A DNA stretch of 64,000 nucleotides from Pseudaquidulcibacter saccharophilus (GCF_019455445.1 NZ_JAHWUS010000004.1:83743-147742); one strand, 5' to 3'; counted from the first letter of the stretch, positions 1-8,389 are shown. The notes: generated by a model not told the origin, from the sequence alone. Numbers and translations: made by a program.

Positions 1-303
1 GGTATTTTCTTTGAACACCGCGATAACTTGCGAGAAACCGTTTCTAGAAAGCGATCTGGTGCTTTCAAGCCCGACAATACCCTGTAACGATGTTTCCAAA
101 GGATATGTTACTTGCTTTTCAATTTGCTCCGGTGACAATGATGGCGCATTTGTGGTTATTCTTACTTGTTTATTTGTTATATCTGGCGTGGCATCAATAG
201 GTAATTTGGATAATTGAAACAAGCCAAATCCAGCAATCGCTGCGACAAGTATTATTATAAAAGCGCGGAATTTAACCGAAAGGTCGATGATTTTATCAAA
301 CAT
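1..303 (-). CDS. CzcA-type heavy-metal RND efflux pump, N-terminus only
   Basis: This is the first 101 codons of a resistance-nodulation-division inner-membrane pump; the gene runs off the left edge. The start ATG is at 303 on the minus strand, and the frame stays open to base 1. The peptide opens with a short cytoplasmic stretch and a first membrane helix (about residues 14-31). It then reads KLPIDATPDITN and, further on, TYPLETSLQGIVGLE and TRSLSRNGFSQV, which are hallmark N-terminal segments of the CzcA/CusA heavy-metal subfamily. The adaptor and channel genes lie immediately upstream in the same direction (316-2746), so the three form a czcCBA-like operon. The likely role is proton-driven export of divalent cations such as Zn, Cd or Co from periplasm or cytoplasm. 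The exact metal cannot be read from this fragment. Confidence 0.9.
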   Translation of the reverse strand, partial: MFDKIIDLSVKFRAFIIILVAAIAGFGLFQLSKLPIDATPDITNKQVRITTNAPSLSPEQIEKQVTYPLETSLQGIVGLESTRSLSRNGFSQVIAVFKENT

Positions 304-315
304 GTTTTGCCCTTC

Positions 316-1506
316 CTATTCTTCTTCCAATTCGCTTTTTGCGAGTTGGGACTTTAATAAAAATGCGTTTTTAATTACGATGATTTCATCGCCTTTAAGA
401 CCACTTATGATTTCCGTTTGCCCACTGAAACTATTGCCAATAATCACAGAAACTGCGCGATAGCCTTTGTCTGTTTTAACAAAGACTTTCTTTGCGTCAC
501 CAATGGAATTAATTGCATCGTTTGGTACAATAGGGCGTAGGTTTTGAGCGCCATTTTGCAATATAATTTGTGCATTAATAACTGTACCAACCGCAAGGTT
601 TGCGCCGTCAATTTTGGCACGAATTATTGCGCTGTTTGCGCCAGCTTCAGCACCCGGTGCGATTGCCTTTATTGTTGCGTTTAGCTGTTTTCCATCATTT
701 GTTTCAATATTTACGCTTTGCCCAATTGCAACTTTCTCCAATAGGTTCGGGGCAATCTGAAACACTGCTTCGGTATTATCAACATTGGTAATTTCACCTG
801 CTATTGTGCCTTGCGGCACAAATCCGCCAACTGAAATAGGCATGTTATTTACAATGCCTGTAATAGGCGTACGGATGATAATTGCGCCATTTGCACTTGG
901 TGCGCCTGCAGCACCTATTTTTGCTCTTGCCGCGCTGGCATATGCTGATTGGGATGCAACATTTGCATTTGCACTAACTGAATTTGCAAGCGAATTTTCC
1001 AATTCGCGTCGTGAGATTACGCCTTTTGAATAAAGAAATTTATCAGAAGCATACGCAACTTTCGCTGCATTAGCGGCCGCACTTGCCATATTTACATTTG
1101 CGTTGGCAGCGTGAGCATCGGCAACAATTCCTGCCCCTTCGGCACTAATAATTTCAAAAAGTGGTGCCCCTTTGTTGACCAATGATCCCGCTGCAACATA
1201 GACACGCGAAACACGACCAGAAATTGGCGCACCAACCATTATTTTTGCTTCCGGTGCCGCCATAATTCGCCCCAAAATGCGGATTTCATTTCCGGTTCCG
1301 AAATTAACTTTTGCGGTTTCAATACCGGCTGCTTTTGCGTCATTGTCATTAATTTCAACAATGTCACTTGGTTCTTGTCTTTCTTCTGTTTTGTTGTTTT
1401 TTTCTGTTGCTGTCTCGGTTTTTGGGTTGCTTTTCGGAAGCATATAACCTGCTCCCAAAGCAGAAATGACGGCAATAATGCTTATAATATATGATTTATT
1501 TTTCAT
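316..1506 (-). CDS. RND efflux periplasmic adaptor (CzcB/HlyD-like)
   Basis: Membrane-fusion protein of 396 aa that bridges the RND pump to the outer-membrane channel. The N-terminus has a single hydrophobic anchor or signal (about residues 5-21). A Lys/Glu-rich linker follows, then a barrel-sandwich (lipoyl-like) half motif around VGAPISGRVSRVYV. An Ala-rich alpha-hairpin comes next, then the second half motif with IRTPITGIVNNMPI and a beta-barrel domain. I chose the ATG at 1506 over the longer frame from 1536 because GAGGTG lies a few bases upstream of it. This start overlaps the stop of the channel gene by 11 bp, so translation is probably coupled. It lies 12 bp ahead of the pump gene. The family assignment is firm; the metal specificity is inferred from the neighbouring Zn/Cd ATPase and MerR regulator. 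Confidence 0.88.
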   Translation of the reverse strand: MKNKSYIISIIAVISALGAGYMLPKSNPKTETATEKNNKTEERQEPSDIVEINDNDAKAAGIETAKVNFGTGNEIRILGRIMAAPEAKIMVGAPISGRVSRVYVAAGSLVNKGAPLFEIISAEGAGIVADAHAANANVNMASAAANAAKVAYASDKFLYSKGVISRRELENSLANSVSANANVASQSAYASAARAKIGAAGAPSANGAIIIRTPITGIVNNMPISVGGFVPQGTIAGEITNVDNTEAVFQIAPNLLEKVAIGQSVNIETNDGKQLNATIKAIAPGAEAGANSAIIRAKIDGANLAVGTVINAQIILQNGAQNLRPIVPNDAINSIGDAKKVFVKTDKGYRAVSVIIGNSFSGQTEIISGLKGDEIIVIKNAFLLKSQLAKSELEEE

Positions 1507-2746
1507 TTGACACCTCAAATGGAAGGCGGTTTTCAATATAAGAGAGCTCTATTTCGGCGCGGGAGCGTTCAAACTTCGCAAGGCGTAATTTATCTTTGGT
1601 GGCGAATAATTCGTTTCTTGCTGCTTGCACTTCTATAAGGCTGATTTTTCCCGCCTTAAGTCCGATTTTTGATAAATCGTAAACTTCCTGAAGCGGGGTT
1701 ATGCTTACATTTAATTGAGCAATCTCACGGGTAGATGAATTTATTTTGGCGATAAGCGACAGTCTTTGTGCTTCGATATTCCTAGTAAAACTATCAATTG
1801 CTATATCATTGGCATTAGCTTGTGCTTTTCTTTGCGCTAAAATCGCTTGATTTTTATAGCCTAGCGGCAGGGTCATGCTTAAGCCGCCCACCATGCTAAA
1901 GGCGTCATTGGCTGCTAAATGTTTTGCCCCTAAGTACGCGCCAATATTTGGTTTGCTGTCTATCTTTGCAAGTTCAATTGCAGCCTTGCCACTCTTTTGT
2001 TTTGACAAAAGCAATTGATAATTAACGTTTTGGGAAATATCAAAAGTGCCAAAACTTGGCATTTTTTCCATGAATAATTTTTGCGATTTTATTGTGCCAT
2101 TATATTGGGCGATTACCGCAAGGTTGTTTTTGGAATTATTGATTGAATTCTGGGTTTGTAATTTTGCAATTTCTGCTTTTTTCAGATCAGATTGCGCCTG
2201 CAATTGCCGAAGTTTTGGCTCGCGTCCACCATCAACTAAAAGAGTGATAAACATCAAATCATCTTTAGCGGCGTTAATTTTTTCATCATCAAGATTAGAT
2301 TGATAATTTGCATTTTCAAATTCAAGCCATAAAAGTGCAAGGTCTTTTATATATTCTTGCTTTTTGACCGCTATTTCTTGCTTTGAGCTTTGGGCAAGTG
2401 ATTTTGCATAATTTATATTTGCCTGTTTACGACCAAAAAGTTGCAAATCTTGTGAAATTTGCAATGTAGTTTCGGCGGCTTCAAAGCCTTTATAATTTGA
2501 TGACCCAAAAATATTTTCAACTCCCAGTGAAATAACGGGAGTTGGGCGCATCCCGGCAATTCTTACATCTATTTCAATTGCTGTTGCGATAGCGTTTAAT
2601 TGTGCATTGATTGGCAGGTTTTCAAAATTTTCTACCAACTCTTTGAAACCAATTGTATCTTGTGCATGCAATGGTTGTGGTTGCGAGATTGCAAATAGCA
2701 ATAACGCACAGCTGCCAAAGGCAGCATAATAATTATTATTTGTCAT
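1496..2746 (-). CDS. TolC-family outer-membrane efflux channel (CzcC-like)
   Basis: Outer-membrane factor of 416 aa, the first gene of the three-part efflux operon. It starts with a Sec signal peptide ending near QPLHAQ (about residue 29). The rest is a long helical protein with two repeats rich in Ala, Gln, Lys and Asn, typical of the TolC fold; phrases such as SLGVENIFGSSNYKGFE and LSMTLPLGYKNQAI match the beta-strand portions of CzcC proteins. The length is normal for CzcC (about 420 aa). The stop overlaps the start of the adaptor. It probably extrudes metal ions delivered by the RND pump directly to the medium. Confidence 0.85.
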   Translation of the reverse strand: MTNNNYYAAFGSCALLLFAISQPQPLHAQDTIGFKELVENFENLPINAQLNAIATAIEIDVRIAGMRPTPVISLGVENIFGSSNYKGFEAAETTLQISQDLQLFGRKQANINYAKSLAQSSKQEIAVKKQEYIKDLALLWLEFENANYQSNLDDEKINAAKDDLMFITLLVDGGREPKLRQLQAQSDLKKAEIAKLQTQNSINNSKNNLAVIAQYNGTIKSQKLFMEKMPSFGTFDISQNVNYQLLLSKQKSGKAAIELAKIDSKPNIGAYLGAKHLAANDAFSMVGGLSMTLPLGYKNQAILAQRKAQANANDIAIDSFTRNIEAQRLSLIAKINSSTREIAQLNVSITPLQEVYDLSKIGLKAGKISLIEVQAARNELFATKDKLRLAKFERSRAEIELSYIENRLPFEVSNEK

Positions 2747-2791
2747 GATTTATCCGTTAATTGTTTGGTTTAATTATAAAAAAACAAACAA

Positions 2792-3148
2792 TTAAGCGCG
2801 CGGGGGACGGTTCAACCGCGATGACAAATTATATGATTGTGGCGCAATATAAATTGGCTTTATAGTTTCAATACGCAATTGTGGTTTTACATCAATTGAA
2901 ACGGTTTCATAGAAACTATTGTTAATATGATGGCATGCAGAATGAAAACAAATAGCCCCAATATGGCCTGTTTTATAAGTAGGTTCATCAGCATGGGGAG
3001 TTTCAATTAATTGCACATGGTCAGGTGGTGCATTGAATAATTCTTCTGCATGCACATCAGCTGTCGAAAGAACCGAAAATAGCAACGACACTGCCATAAA
3101 AATGGCAGCCAAAATGTTCATACTATTCTTCGTTTTCATTGTCATCAA
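2792..3148 (-). CDS. Small exported His/Cys protein, CzcI-like
   Basis: Exported protein of 118 aa lying 45 bp upstream of the CzcC-like gene in the same direction. A signal peptide covers about residues 10-34 and ends near STADVHAEE. The mature part has scattered metal ligands (DHVQLIETPHADE, HIGAICFHSACHH) and ends in NRPPRA, a tail I associate with small proteins that precede czcCBA operons. It may be a periplasmic metal-binding regulator or chaperone for the pump. No domain can be named with certainty. The first codons read MMTMKTKNSMN, so the true start could be any of four Met codons; the longest is given here. Confidence 0.6.
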   Translation of the reverse strand: MMTMKTKNSMNILAAIFMAVSLLFSVLSTADVHAEELFNAPPDHVQLIETPHADEPTYKTGHIGAICFHSACHHINNSFYETVSIDVKPQLRIETIKPIYIAPQSYNLSSRLNRPPRA

Positions 3149-3179
3149 TTTAGCCTATGTGCTCTATATTGCAATTTTG

Positions 3180-5138
3180 TTAATTACTAAAGCGCATTTT
3201 TTGAATTCTTACTGCATTAAAAATTGCGATTAATGCGACACCAACATCGGCAAAAACGGCTTCCCACATTGATGCCATACCGCCAGCGCCCAAAATAAGA
3301 ACTATTATTTTTATGCCAAATGCAAAGGCGATATTTTGCCATACGACGTTTTTGGTTGCTTTTGAAATTGCAATTGCCGTGGCGATTTTTGACGGTTGAT
3401 CGGTTTGTATTATTACATCGGCGGTTTCAATTGCGGCATCGGCACCAAGTCCGCCCATTGCAATGCCGACATCTGCAAGTGCAAGGGCGGGGGCGTCGTT
3501 TATTCCATCGCCAACAAACGCAATAATCCGCGATTTATCTTGTTTTAACTCTTCAATTTTTTTGACTTTATCTTCTGGCAATAAATCACCAAACGCATTA
3601 TTGATTCCAATCCGTGTTGCGACTTCTTTGGTAATTGCGCTTTTATCGCCGCTTAGAACAAAAATATCTTTCAAGCCAAGCTTTGTTAAACTGGCAATTG
3701 CCGATTTTGCATCTTCCTTTGGTGCATCGGCAACAATTACATAACCTGCAAACTGGTTATCAATTGCCATCAAAACAATTGATTGCACAATTTCATCAAT
3801 TTCTTTTGGGTATTCAACGCCGAATTTTTTAAGAAGTTTGCCATTGCCAACCAAAATTTCTTTGCCTTTAACTTGACCTTGCAAGCCATGCCCCGAAATT
3901 TCGTTAACTTTATTAACTTCAGATACGGTAACTTTCCCTTTTGCATAGTCTACGATTGCCTTGGCGATTGGGTGGGTTGATTTATGTTCAATGGTGCAAA
4001 GAATTGACAAAAACTCGGCTTCATTCATTTGGGTTTTTATTTCACGAACCGCAAAAACCCCTTCTGTAAGAGTGCCGGTTTTATCAAGCACAAGGGTATT
4101 TAGTTTGACCATTAAATCAAGATAATTACCACCTTTGAATAAAATTCCATTTTTTGAACCTGCGCCAATTCCGCCAAAATAACCTAATGGAATTGAAATT
4201 ACCAAGGCGCACGGGCAAGAAATCACCAAAAACACCAATGCGCGGTAAAGCCAATCATTAAACACATAGTCGGCCATAAAAAATTTCGGCGAAATCACCA
4301 AAGCAAGCGCCAAAAAGAACACGATTGGCGTATAAATTTTTGCAAATTTACGAATAAATAATTCGGTTGGTGCTTTTCGCGTGGCTGCGTTTTCAACTAA
4401 TTCAATTATTCGCGAAATTGAACTATCGGCAAATTTCTTCGTAACCTTAAGCTCGATTACATTATTAAGATTTATCATTCCTGCCAAAAGACTTTCGCCT
4501 TTTTTGATTTGTCGAGGCACAGATTCACCAGTTAAAGCGATTGAATTAAAACTTCCATTTTCGCTTAATAATTCGCCATCAAGTGGGACTTTTTCACCTG
4601 CTAAAACTTGAACAATATCATTAATTGCAACTTCATTTGGGTTTGTTTCTATCACGGCATTATCTTGCAAAACCCTTGCAATTTGTGGGCGCACATCAAG
4701 CAGCGATTTAATGTCACCCTTTGCTTTATTAATCGCAGCATTTTGGAATAATTCACCGATTGCATAAAAAAGCATTACTGCAACGCCTTCGGCATATTGC
4801 CCAAGTGCAAACGCGCCGATTGTGGCGACGCTCATTAAGGTGAATTCATTGAAAAAGTCACGCTTAAGTGCCGCTTCAAACCCTTCGCGCATAACTGGAA
4901 AGCCAACCGTAAGATAGGCAATGGAATACCAGATTAAAGAAATATTTTTATTGAAAATGGTAAACTTGAAAATATGTTCAAATATTATTCCTAGCAATAG
5001 TAGCAAAAAACTAATAGCCGCAAGGGTATAAGGGGTTTTCCCCTGTGAGCTATCATGATTGTGGTCGTCATTTATATGGTTTTCACCATCTTGTTTAACG
5101 TTACTTTTGCAAATTTCATCATCGCAACAGTTTGCCAT
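3180..5138 (-). CDS. Zn/Cd/Pb-exporting P1B-type ATPase (ZntA/CadA-like)
   Basis: Heavy-metal P-type ATPase of 652 aa that pumps Zn(II), Cd(II) or Pb(II) out of the cytoplasm. The short N-terminus carries Cys4, Cys5 and Cys10 plus a His/Asp-rich stretch in place of a full HMA domain. The actuator motif TGES is at about 203-206. The transmembrane metal site is CPC at 308-310, the phosphorylated Asp is in DKTGT (Asp352), and the HP motif occurs as THPIA and the hinge as GDGIND. CPC together with a divergent MerR regulator of the CadR/PbrR type places it in the P1B-2 group. It is transcribed from a MerR-type promoter at 5165-5195. The lack of an N-terminal HMA domain makes it slightly short for the family. 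Confidence 0.93.
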   Translation of the reverse strand: MANCCDDEICKSNVKQDGENHINDDHNHDSSQGKTPYTLAAISFLLLLLGIIFEHIFKFTIFNKNISLIWYSIAYLTVGFPVMREGFEAALKRDFFNEFTLMSVATIGAFALGQYAEGVAVMLFYAIGELFQNAAINKAKGDIKSLLDVRPQIARVLQDNAVIETNPNEVAINDIVQVLAGEKVPLDGELLSENGSFNSIALTGESVPRQIKKGESLLAGMINLNNVIELKVTKKFADSSISRIIELVENAATRKAPTELFIRKFAKIYTPIVFFLALALVISPKFFMADYVFNDWLYRALVFLVISCPCALVISIPLGYFGGIGAGSKNGILFKGGNYLDLMVKLNTLVLDKTGTLTEGVFAVREIKTQMNEAEFLSILCTIEHKSTHPIAKAIVDYAKGKVTVSEVNKVNEISGHGLQGQVKGKEILVGNGKLLKKFGVEYPKEIDEIVQSIVLMAIDNQFAGYVIVADAPKEDAKSAIASLTKLGLKDIFVLSGDKSAITKEVATRIGINNAFGDLLPEDKVKKIEELKQDKSRIIAFVGDGINDAPALALADVGIAMGGLGADAAIETADVIIQTDQPSKIATAIAISKATKNVVWQNIAFAFGIKIIVLILGAGGMASMWEAVFADVGVALIAIFNAVRIQKMRFSN

Positions 5139-5164
5139 TATAATTGCCTTTTAAGTTTTTTGGC

Positions 5165-5195
5165 TTTATAAACCCTGAAGTGAATATAGGGTCAA
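5165..5195 (-). promoter_or_regulatory. MerR-type promoter/operator of the metal ATPase gene
   Basis: On the minus strand TTGACC (5195-5190) and TATAAA (5170-5165) are separated by exactly 19 bp. Such overlong spacers are the hallmark of MerR-activated promoters. Within the spacer lies the dyad ACCCT (5172-5176) / AGGGT (5188-5192), the usual recognition element for CadR, PbrR and ZntR proteins. The MerR gene starts 19 bp further along on the plus strand, so one operator probably serves both genes. Confidence 0.75.
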
Positions 5196-5210
5196 TTAAG
5201 GATTTGCAGC

Positions 5211-5612
5211 ATGAAAATTGGTGATATTGCATTGGAAACCGGCTTTAGTATTGAGACTATTCGGTTTTATGAAAAGCAAAGGTTGGTCAAAAATGTCGGA
5301 CGGAATGCAAATAACTACCGCGATTACGGTGAAGAACAAATCGCGCAATTGGTTTTTATAAAACAATGTCGCAATATTGGACTTGGACTTGAAGAAGTAA
5401 AATCCCTTCAATCACATCTTGAAAATCCGCAAAGTGATTGTGGTGAGGTTAATAGATTGATTGGAAGTGCATTGAAAAAGGTGCGTGAACAATTGAAATT
5501 ATTACATGAAACTGAGCAACAGCTAAAACATCTGAATAGTCTGTGTGACCATAGCGGTGCTTCGCATGAATGCGGGATAATGAATGAATTGAGGACTACT
5601 AGCAATTTTTAA
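5211..5612 (+). CDS. MerR-family metal-responsive regulator (CadR/PbrR-like)
   Basis: Regulator of 133 aa, divergent from the metal ATPase with 72 bp between the two start codons. The N-terminal winged helix begins MKIGDIALETGFSIETIRFYEK, quoted here only in part because the family pattern is clear in its first twenty residues. A dimerisation helix and a C-terminal metal loop follow. Cys in the DCGEV segment (about residue 79) and Cys at about 112 and 122 (LCDHSG, HECGIM) match the CadR/PbrR cysteine triad. It likely activates the ATPase when Zn, Cd or Pb is in excess. Its last 4 bp overlap the convergent EamA transporter gene. Confidence 0.88.
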   Translation: MKIGDIALETGFSIETIRFYEKQRLVKNVGRNANNYRDYGEEQIAQLVFIKQCRNIGLGLEEVKSLQSHLENPQSDCGEVNRLIGSALKKVREQLKLLHETEQQLKHLNSLCDHSGASHECGIMNELRTTSNF

Positions 5613-6670
5613 TGCGAGTGCCGATGGTGCAAATCGGGAAAATGCTTATGTGAATGAACTAGGCTTTTATGCCTATGGCGGTGGCTATGGGGTTCATTTG
5701 GTGAAATGTCGCCACTATGATCATGCTGATGATGTTCATCATGTATATGTGCGTGTGAGTGTTCGATTTCATCATGCATATGCTCGTGTGCATGATCTTC
5801 TATCAAATGTATAATCACCCCAATTGCCATTAAAACCCCTGCAATGATTAAAGCAATGCTTAGTTTTTCACCCATGAAAATTAGGGCATAGATAGCGCCA
5901 ATAAAGGGTGCGGTTGAAAAATAAGCGCCACTTCGAGCCGCGCCTAAATGGCGCAATGATAATACAAAAAGCGCAATGCTTAGGCCATAGCCCAAAAAAC
6001 CAATCACTGCCGTAATTAAAAACACATCGATTTTTGGCATATTAAATTGCGCTTGTGTTGCAAACAATAAATTAACACAACCGGCAATCGTGCATTTAAT
6101 GGCGGCGATAAATATAGGATTTGAATAGGAAAGTTTGCGCGTAAGGTTATTATCAATTCCCCAAAATAGGCACGCAAGTGCAATAAATATTGCCCCTTTA
6201 TCGAACATAAAATTGCCGCCCGACCAAGAAAGGCATAATGCGCCTAATAAAATGGCAATTGCGCCAATAAGTAATTTTGTATCAAGATGCTCTTTGTAAA
6301 CTATCCATGCAATCAATAAGGTCGCCACTGATTCAAGGTTTAACAAAAGCGATGCATTAGCGGCACTTGTAAATTTAAGGCCATACATCATCAAGATAGG
6401 CGCCAAAATTCCACCAAAAATAGTAACTATCCCAAGCCAGAGCAAATCAGATTTTTCAAATTTTGGTATTTCTAATTTACCAAATATTCTTTGAATAAAA
6501 AGAATTAAGCAAAGCCCAAACCCCGCCCCAAAATACAAGACCCCCGCAATTAGCCATGGGCTTGTATTGCCAAGCATGGATTTTGCCAATGGCACACTAA
6601 GGCCAAATAATAACGCCGATAGTAAAGCCGCACCCGCGCCGCCGATTTGATTAAGAAATTTTGAAATCAT
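5609..6670 (-). CDS. EamA/DMT transporter with His-rich C-terminal tail
   Basis: Ten-helix drug/metabolite-type transporter of 353 aa with two EamA repeats (about residues 10-145 and 155-290). After the last helix comes a cytoplasmic or periplasmic tail of about 60 residues holding over twenty histidines, in runs such as HEHMHDEIEHSHAHIHDEHH. The tail is exceptional for EamA proteins and suggests binding of Zn, Ni or Co. The position between the metal ATPase/MerR pair and an ArsR regulator fits a metal-linked exporter. Substrate and direction are unknown; the link to metals is inference from the tail and the neighbours. Confidence 0.75.
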   Translation of the reverse strand: MISKFLNQIGGAGAALLSALLFGLSVPLAKSMLGNTSPWLIAGVLYFGAGFGLCLILFIQRIFGKLEIPKFEKSDLLWLGIVTIFGGILAPILMMYGLKFTSAANASLLLNLESVATLLIAWIVYKEHLDTKLLIGAIAILLGALCLSWSGGNFMFDKGAIFIALACLFWGIDNNLTRKLSYSNPIFIAAIKCTIAGCVNLLFATQAQFNMPKIDVFLITAVIGFLGYGLSIALFVLSLRHLGAARSGAYFSTAPFIGAIYALIFMGEKLSIALIIAGVLMAIGVIIHLIEDHAHEHMHDEIEHSHAHIHDEHHQHDHSGDISPNEPHSHRHRHKSLVHSHKHFPDLHHRHSH

Positions 6671-6701
6671 GATAGATGCTTAATTTACATGATAAATAAA
6701 A

Positions 6702-7367
6702 TCAAACTTTTTCAATAGCACGCCCTTCGGCCTTCCACTCTGGAAAACCGCCCGATAGGCGCATTGCCCGCAAGCCGTTTTCCGTCAATAGGCGCACCGC
6801 ATCTAGTGCCAATACACAATATGGCCCACGGCAATAGGCGATTATTTCTTTGTCACCTTGCAAGTTTTGAATTTGGGCTTCAAGTTCGTTAAGTGGAATA
6901 TTTATTGCGCCTGAAATATGCCCTGCCGCAAACTCTTGAGGTGGGCGCACATCAATTATTGTCACTAAATTGTCTTTTAACCTATCATTCAGTTCATCGC
7001 GGGAAATGGCCTGCATAGTCTCTCGATTTTGATAAAAACTGTTCAAAATATTACTTATTTCGGCATTATTATGCTCACCAACTTGTGAAAGTGCGGACAA
7101 TAAATTTACAATCCTTTCGTCATTATTAAGGCTATAAAAAATACGCTTTCCCAAGCGATTAGCATCAATAATCCGTGCACGGCGCAAAATTTGTAAATGC
7201 CGTGACGTATTCGCGAAACTTAAACCGCAAAGCGAAACCAAATCCTCTACCGCCTTTGCACCTTGGGCAATATATTCAAGCAATTCAAGGCGGCTTGCGT
7301 GACCAATTGATTGGGCAATTTGCGCAAGGTTCTCATAAATTACTTGTTTCTCATTTTGCATTGACAT
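6702..7367 (-). CDS. ArsR/SmtB-type regulator fused to a rhodanese domain
   Basis: Two-domain protein of 221 aa. Residues 1-95 form an ArsR winged helix, with HTH around SLCGLSFANTSRHLQILRRA. Residues 120-221 form a rhodanese (sulfurtransferase) domain with IIDVRPPQEFAAGH and the active-site loop AYCRGPYC (Cys179 and Cys184). Cys47 in the HTH is the only other cysteine. This architecture suggests a repressor that senses sulfane sulfur, a sulfur carrier or arsenic/metal through persulfidation. It is divergent from a DsrE-like gene, and a perfect inverted repeat at 7385-7412 lies between them. The domain call is firm; the effector is inferred. Confidence 0.87.
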   Translation of the reverse strand: MSMQNEKQVIYENLAQIAQSIGHASRLELLEYIAQGAKAVEDLVSLCGLSFANTSRHLQILRRARIIDANRLGKRIFYSLNNDERIVNLLSALSQVGEHNNAEISNILNSFYQNRETMQAISRDELNDRLKDNLVTIIDVRPPQEFAAGHISGAINIPLNELEAQIQNLQGDKEIIAYCRGPYCVLALDAVRLLTENGLRAMRLSGGFPEWKAEGRAIEKV

Positions 7368-7384
7368 TTTAAGACTCTTGCTCT

Positions 7385-7412
7385 AATCATTCAACGATAT
7401 TATTGAATGATT
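7385..7412. promoter_or_regulatory. Perfect inverted repeat, probable ArsR-rhodanese operator
   Basis: AATCATTCAA (7385-7394) and TTGAATGATT (7403-7412) form an uninterrupted 10-bp inverted repeat with an 8-bp spacer. It sits 18 bp from the start of the ArsR-rhodanese gene and 31 bp from the DsrE-like gene. A dimeric winged-helix repressor bound here would block both genes. An upstream in-frame ATG for the DsrE-like protein falls inside this repeat, which argues against using it as the start. Confidence 0.7.
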
Positions 7413-7442
7413 GAATATTATCACACTTTACTGGAGAATAAA

Positions 7443-7796
7443 ATGAAAAATCTGTTTATTTTAAATGCACAACCTTATGGAACCGAACATTCTTATAATG
7501 GGCTACGTCTTGCGGGGGCAATTGCCAAAGACACCACTCAAGAGGTAAAAGTCTTTTTGATGGGCGATGCTGCATCTTGCGCAAAATCTGGGCAAAAAGT
7601 CCCTGATGGTTTTTACAATATTGAATTAATGATAAAACGCCTTGCGCGTGTTAAAGACGGCTTGGTCGGTGTTTGCGGCACATGTATGGACGCACGCGGT
7701 ATTAAAACCGAAGAATTAATCGAAGGCACTCATCGCGGCACACTTGACGAACTTGCAAACTGGTCAATTGAGGCGGACAAAGTGTTTGTATTTTGA
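7443..7796 (+). CDS. DsrE/DsrF-like sulfur-carrier protein
   Basis: Soluble DsrE-family protein of 117 aa. It shows the Rossmann-like opening MKNLFILNAQPYGTEHS, Cys46 (DAASCAKSG) and the CGTCMDARG signature (Cys78, Cys81). These cysteines hold persulfide sulfur in the family. The ATG at 7443 has CTGGAG nine bases upstream, while the longer frame from 7407 starts inside the operator. It pairs divergently with the ArsR-rhodanese regulator, suggesting a small sulfur-handling or sulfide/arsenic response unit. No dsrF or dsrH partner is present, so it is not part of a canonical DsrEFH complex. Confidence 0.83.
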   Translation: MKNLFILNAQPYGTEHSYNGLRLAGAIAKDTTQEVKVFLMGDAASCAKSGQKVPDGFYNIELMIKRLARVKDGLVGVCGTCMDARGIKTEELIEGTHRGTLDELANWSIEADKVFVF

Positions 7797-8132
7797 GGTT
7801 GTTAAATTGAAAGTTGGTAAGTAACATGACCGCAGCTAATTCAATGAACAATTTGAATATAGCTTAAGTTTCTGAATATTATTATAAATTAATCTGCAAT
7901 TGCATTGCTTAAAAAGAAAATATTGATATTCTTTTGCCGCGTTGGGCGGTTGCGCCTATTTTGATAAACGGTCGTCATCATTTGACGAAAATGCTATTTG
8001 TATAAAAGAAGCATTAAAAAATAGTCCAAAATATAATAGTTCAGACGCACTCGCAAAAGAGTAGATGCGCAATTCCTCTAGTATAAGCGCAAATTTATCT
8101 TCTGAGAGTTGCGATAAATAGCAGATAATGAA
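7797..8132. other. Gene-free stretch
   Basis: AT-rich 336-bp stretch between the DsrE-like gene and the decayed kdp leader. Only short stop-riddled frames are visible, with no strong hairpin, repeat or promoter that I can defend. Confidence 0.5.
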
Positions 8133-8297
8133 TTATTTCTGATGATTTAAATTGAATTTGTTTAGATGAAGGCGAGAGCATAAGGCAGCAAGTGACATCT
8201 CAAATAATGTTAAAAACTCAGGCATTAGCGCGGCCACGAACAAATAAATTAATAAAGCGAACGCGATATTTGTGGCGAGCATATAGAAAATGGTCAT
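8133..8297 (-). pseudogene. kdpF-like remnant, second copy
   Basis: Open frame of 54 codons starting MTIFYMLATNIAFALL and continuing IYLFVAALMPEFL. It is clearly related to the true KdpF at 18013-18105 (MTIFYAIAAI, then LLIYLFVALLKPELF). After the KPE-like position the frame runs on into about 25 unrelated residues instead of stopping. No kdpA follows. It is therefore read as the leftover head of a second kdp operon. The ATG overlaps the stop of the upstream 31-aa gene (ATGA), exactly as in the intact copy. It might still make a small membrane peptide. Confidence 0.6.
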
Positions 8298-8389
8298 TTC
8301 TCTGCCACCTTCATTTTATCGAGGTAAACCACCGCCGCACCCGTTAGAAAAAAGAATGCCGCGCATACAAACAAATAGACAAAAGCCAT
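8294..8389 (-). CDS. 31-aa membrane peptide, duplicate kdp leader gene
   Basis: Small gene encoding a single hydrophobic helix, starting MAFVYLFVCAAFFFLTG and ending with a charged tail (DKMKVAEK). It has the same length as, and is nearly identical to, the small gene ahead of the real kdpF at 18102-18197 (MAFVYLFICAFFFALTG, then DRMKATEK). AGGAGGAG lies just upstream of the ATG, an excellent ribosome binding site. Substitutions between the two copies are mostly conservative, which argues that this peptide was under selection at least until recently. It is probably an orphan after loss of the second kdp operon. Confidence 0.6.
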   Translation of the reverse strand: MAFVYLFVCAAFFFLTGAAVVYLDKMKVAEK

